A DNA stretch of 64,000 nucleotides from Juglans regia. Lineage: Eukaryota; Streptophyta; Magnoliopsida; Fagales; Juglandaceae. This document shows, one piece after another, positions 60,278-64,000 of this stretch. A model generated the notes under the pieces. The model saw only the letters and a program-made list of their open reading frames with translations, searched no databases and had not been told where the DNA came from. Location of the stretch: the NCBI RefSeq assembly GCF_001411555.2, contig NC_049907.1, positions 7,882,243-7,946,242 on the forward strand, read 5' to 3'. The position numbers and the translations under genes are program-made. Within the stretch, counting starts at the first letter, position 1. Each line of letters begins with the position of its first letter.

Positions 60278-60523
60278 AAGAAGATAATATTTTTCTTGGG
60301 ATTTAGATATACTATAGGTTTGTTCAACTGTTCGAACATTTAAAGTTTTCAAAAAAGTATTTTTCAACCAAGTGGTTTGATAAATAGAAGATGAATCAAT
60401 ATCTGGGATCTTCCACGATCTCAGATCAGGAGATAGCTCTTCTCCAGAAGAGCAATCTTCTTCATTAATTATGTCAGGAGGCAGGGCCGACCTGGAACTA
60501 ATTGAGGAATTACTCCTCCACAT
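60275..60523 (-). pseudogene. Start of caulimovirid ORF1, truncated
   Basis: A frame opens with ATG at 60523 downstream of the leader and encodes a Ser/Asp/Glu-rich stretch (DIINEEDCSSGEELSPD). It leaves recognisable context by about 60300 at the AT/GC microsatellite, so only some 75 residues of the ORF1 N-terminus are left. Identity rests mainly on position. Confidence 0.5.
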
Positions 60524-60780
60524 TCTAAATGGTTTTGATCCTAATCTACAGGGAATGTTGTATCTCGAAGAGGCTACGAACTTACTGTTTGTGGGATTAC
60601 CCTAGAGAATCTATCCTTGCCCTTGACGCCTACCCCGGCTGGAATTGGGACTTACAAAGATTCTTTCAGCTACCCAGACCCGAACCTGGACCACCTAGTG
60701 CAGAAACTCCCGCACCCGGTAGAAGATGATCAAAACAAGATAGAAACAGGAAAAATAATATGCAACAATTAGATACCAGA

Positions 60781-60795
60781 ATGGCTCTAATACCA
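60781..60795 (-). promoter_or_regulatory. Viral tRNA-Met primer-binding site
   Basis: TGGTATTAGAGCCAT differs by one base from the TGGTATCAGAGCC site primed by initiator tRNA-Met in caulimovirids. It lies between the promoter and the ORF1 start. Confidence 0.8.
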
Positions 60796-61124
60796 AAACA
60801 GCGGAGAGAGAGAGGGGGACTGAAGAAGAAGAGAATGAAAGGAGAATATGATAAGTAAGCACAATAAAATATGGTAAATATGAACAATTAAGAGCAGAAG
60901 GTTAAACCGACCATATGCATGAATGCAAAACAAAATAAAGTATATGAACAAAATATCATTAACATAAATGATAATGAAATTACAAGTGAAGCAGGTAGTG
61001 CAGATTTGCACTTACAATATTTGAAATAGGGTGAGAGTAAACAAGGTGGAGGGGAGAGATGATGGATAGAGAGAAGGAGAGAATGAGGCGAGTGAACTCT
61101 GCCTTATTCTGAAGCAAGGTCCTC

Positions 61125-61132
61125 CTTTTATA
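61125..61132 (-). promoter_or_regulatory. Viral TATA box
   Basis: TATAAAAG on the minus strand in TTATAAAAGGAGG, followed by CTTCAG about 25-30 bases downstream, the layout of a caulimovirid genomic promoter. Confidence 0.6.
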
Positions 61133-61460
61133 ACACAAGGAGTTCCTGTTTACAATCATTAAAGTGAAACAGTAAAAGTAAGTCCGTGAGTGAACAGTGG
61201 GTACTGTTTTAGCACGGGTCTGAACAGGCTGTCATCTTTATGTCTTTAGCTGTCTGATTGACTGCTTTCGGCATGTAGTGACAGAGTGGAAATCATCATT
61301 ATGTCGGATTGTGTCTTTGCTGGCTGTTTTTGACACAAAACATCAAAATATCAAAAGAAGGGCTCGATCAGTCTGAAAGACGGTCAGCCTTTCCCTGGCA
61401 ATTTTTGTTTGAAGAGCTCGATCAGTCTTTTGGACGGTCAGTCTTCAAAAATTAACATGG

Positions 61461-62793
61461 TTAATCATCAGATAGTCTTGGAGTATATGGTGAATCATGA
61501 CCAAAGAAATTGTATGGATAATTGGTCGAAGTCTCTGAAGATGCTTCTGAGTTATTATCTTCTTCAGAATCATTTTCTAGAGATTTCTTTAACAATTGAA
61601 CTAAATCCCGTTTTGAGAGTTCTTCAAGAACATTCTTTTTCTTGGAGGAACTTTTCTTGGAGGAAGTGGCGGTTGCCTTTCCTTTCTGGGAAGTAGTTGG
61701 TGAAGTAGGAGCCTGGAGTTGTGGATATCCAGTTGAAACAAGAGAACCATATGTAATCTCAGGAAATTCCTTTTTGTTCTGCAAATTTGGAGCAGTCTGG
61801 GGAAAATCTCTAATTACATGTTCAATTATCTGTTGGGTATAAGAAAACCTATCCCACCATTTTGTGCAGCAATAGCGAACCAAAATATCAGCATGTCGTT
61901 CATAAGTCCATTTCATTATCCAGGGTACTTTGTATCTTTGGCAGAAATGGAGAATATATGGAAACTTTCGCATATGCCGATCAATCTTTGGGTTTGCGAA
62001 AGTGCAATAAGATTTGAAAGCTCGGATGAGCTCATCAGGAAAATTTTTAGGAATAGGTCCAAATTGGTTCCACCATCTGAGGAACCAGTATGAGAGATTT
62101 CCTTTAAATTTTTTTATCAAAATTAAGAAACCATGAATGACTCATATCCGGGAGCTGGAAAAACATGAATCGATTACAAGCAGAGATATAGTCATAATAG
62201 TTGAAAGCAGTGTCTGTTTTGGCCAGTCTTTTAGGAGTGGATGGGTTTGTTCCCCATTCTTCCTCATTAATGACGTGGAGAATATAGGCACTGTGGAAAA
62301 TTAATTTTTTGGGATCAATCTTATCATAAATTGGTTTTATGATAATTGAATCAGTATGGATTAGAATACTGGAATAATACTGGAGATTCTTGGAGGAATC
62401 TTCAGGGATCCAGTGAAATCTTGAGGGAAAATAGGAAGAAGCAATTTTGAATGGATCTGTCTGGGCAGATCTATTCGGTTCAATGTAAAATAGGTGAATA
62501 GGATTCACCTTTTTAATGTACACAGCTTTTCCTTTTGGGAGGAAATACTGGGTAGCAGAAGCAGAAGGGGAAGTAGTTTTAGACGCAATTGCCTTGGCAT
62601 ATGGGTCAAAACTACTAACAAGTGTTGAAGCAAAAGTAGGTGGTTGAATTACTTTACCAAGAGGGGTAAATCTGTTGGCAATTTGTAAACTATTTGAAGC
62701 AGGGGTTGAAGCAGTTTCATTCTTGATATTTTTCTTATCAGGAATGGGAGGAGGAGGAGCAGTTTGTTTATCTTTTCCTTTTTTCTTGCTCAT
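61461..62793 (-). pseudogene. Caulimovirid second ORF, unknown function, one frameshift
   Basis: The ATG at 62793 overlaps the RNase H end by a few bases. The frame runs to 62104, and the similarity-like flow continues in another frame from 62120 to 61461; an A-tract at about 62105-62116 is the likely shift point. The first half has a Lys/Pro-rich start and a Ser/Thr/Pro region; the second ends with a Ser/Lys- and Glu-rich tail. It resembles the extra ORF that I recall in florendoviruses, for which no function is established. Not recognised as viroplasmin. Confidence 0.65.
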
Positions 62794-64000
62794 CGTGGGG
62801 ATTTCTGTAAGAATTCACAGGTAAGAAAATCAGGAATAGAATTTTGGGATCCTTTGATGTATTCAATATCAAAGTCAAAAATACTTAAAATAGCTTGCCA
62901 ACGTGCAAAAATATGTTTTGATGCAATGTTTTTAACATCTTTTTCTAAAACAAATTTAGCACTCATGCAATCAATTCGAACAAAAAACTTTTGATTAAGT
63001 AAATCAGATTGAAATTTAGAAATACATAATACTATTGCCAAAATTTCTTTTTTAATAGTACTATATTTTTCTTGTGCAGAATTCCAAGTTCCAGAATGGA
63101 AGCGAACAATTTGTTCAGAGGAACCTGGTGAAACACATTGTTTCAGAATGCCACCATAACCAATGTCAGAGGCATCTGTTTGAACAATTTTGAAAGAATT
63201 AGAAGTAGGGATACCAAGGCACGGAAGAGTTTTGACATGTGCTTTGATCTTCCTTACTAAATTAGTATGAACTTCTGTCCAAGGAGGAGGATTGGAAATG
63301 AGTCGTTTGAACAAATGACGACACTGTTTCCTCATATCCTTGTAGAAGTCAGCAACATAATTGAGAGATCCTAAGAACCTCTGCAATTGTTTTTTGTCAG
63401 TGATGACATCAGGAAATTTGTCAGCAAATTCAATGGCTCGTTGGATGAGCCTGATTTTGCCTTTAGAAATATCATAACCAAGGAATCTAATCTTGGTTTG
63501 AAATAATTTGATTTTTGTTGCCGGAACAACAAGACCATTATGTCTAATGATGTCAAGAAACGAATTCAAGTGTTTCCAATGTTCATCAATAGACTTGGAG
63601 AAAACAAGGACATTGTCTATATAGACAATGGTGAAAGTAGAGAACGAATTGAAATGTCGTTCATGATATTTTGGAATTCACTAGGAGCATTTTTTAGACC
63701 GAAAGGCATCACATTCCACTCAAAGTGACCAAAGGGGGTAACAAAAGCAGTCTTGTACCTATCTGACTCGGCTATTTGGATTTGTCAAAAACCGGACTTT
63801 AGGTCAAACTTGGAGAAGACTACAACATCACTTAACCTATGAATTAAGTCATTCTTGTTGGGAATAAGGTACCTAATCCACTCTAAGACTTTATTCAAGG
63901 GTTTGTAATTAATAACTAGACGAGGAGTACCTCTTTCTAGTTCAGCATTTTTCTGGACATAAAAGGCAGAACAAAACCAGGGAGATTTGCTATCCCTAAT
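62790..64000 (-). pseudogene. Caulimovirid reverse transcriptase-RNase H, broken, 5' partial
   Basis: The RT region at the window edge contains RLVINYKPLNK and MPFGLKNAP landmarks; the RNase H part includes TDASDIGYGG and KKEILAIVLCISKFQSDL, and ends shortly after LPDFLT. Breaks: an in-frame TGA at 63785-63787 where a Trp is usual, a frameshift near 63640-63660, and the catalytic motif reading YIDN rather than YIDD (about 63620). The frame from about 63635 to 62790 is otherwise open. The polyprotein's upstream domains would lie beyond 64000. Confidence 0.9.

Larger units (their letters stand above)
60275..64000 (-). mobile_element. Endogenous caulimovirid (florendovirus-like), decayed, continues past window
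   Basis: Minus-strand order: RT-RNase H (64000-62790), a second ORF (62793-61461), a TATA-type promoter (61125-61132), a tRNA-Met primer site (60795-60781), then the start of ORF1 (60523). A virus genome is circular, so ORF1 appearing after the end of ORF2 indicates that the integrant runs through the intergenic region into the next unit, as in tandem or permuted insertions. RT-RNase H similarity is to plant pararetroviruses. The RT-ORF2 pair fits florendoviruses as I remember them; the genus is uncertain. Stops, frameshifts and a changed catalytic residue show it is inactive. Confidence 0.85.

Noticed and set aside
60529..60729. Plus-strand frame rich in Pro near the viral leader
   Set aside because: It is antisense to the caulimovirid leader between primer site and ORF1 start.
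1..64000. CRISPR array, bacterial operon or tRNA/rRNA genes
   Set aside because: Plant nuclear DNA; no regularly spaced short repeats and no tRNA or rRNA fold noticed by eye, though small RNA genes could be missed.

Overview
This window is nuclear DNA of a woody eudicot. The genes are split by spliceosomal introns, the spacers are AT-rich, and there are plant-type LINEs, Ty1/copia elements, MITEs and an integrated plant pararetrovirus. The proteins look dicot. One interspersed repeat (39375-39717 and 47875-48075) resembles a family I remember from Juglandaceae and other Fagales, so a walnut- or hickory-like tree is my best guess, held loosely.

Layout. 2-14720 (+): the 3' two thirds of a BRAHMA (BRM) SWI/SNF ATPase gene, twelve exons, open to the stop. 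Its 6.7-kb intron (5731-12465) carries a sense-oriented, decayed L1-type LINE. 16026-19842 (-): an intact six-exon ubiquitin-conjugating enzyme gene (UBC4/5/6 type, 183 aa), convergent with BRM. 19843-27507: AT-rich spacer holding a candidate solo LTR (23603-25933).

27508-28660 holds a broken 5' fragment of a GH31 glucosidase gene. 28659-31168 is a GAG-only, non-autonomous copia element on the minus strand, with its right LTR truncated. From 31182 to 47490 a second copy (B) of the segment 12891-27507 (A) begins. It contains a BRM intron/3'UTR remnant with the last exon deleted, a 7-kb copia element (31637-38644) inserted in that remnant, and a second complete UBC gene (40174-42727, -). The two UBC proteins differ at only four residues, but one is an active-site-loop Asp (118) that is Ser in copy B. 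The two segments also differ by several reciprocal indels with microhomology at their ends.

50030-54925 (-): a two-exon ARID-ELM2/SANT chromatin protein gene with two apparent frameshifts in exon 1. Its intron holds a three-unit tandem repeat and a MITE. 55838-58184 (-): LINE remnants (RNase H domain and reverse-transcriptase C-terminal region). 60190-64000 (-): an endogenous caulimovirid (florendovirus-like) with decayed RT-RNase H, a second ORF, promoter, tRNA-Met primer site and the start of the next ORF1, in the order expected of a circular or tandem viral integrant. The window ends inside it.

Functionally the host genes are chromatin and ubiquitin housekeeping genes: BRM remodels nucleosomes, the ARID-ELM2 protein is a probable DNA-binding co-regulator, and the UBCs are E2 enzymes. 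Nothing suggests an operon or a single pathway. The most notable things are the segmental duplication, the E2 paralog with an altered catalytic-loop residue, and the layered mobile-element history.
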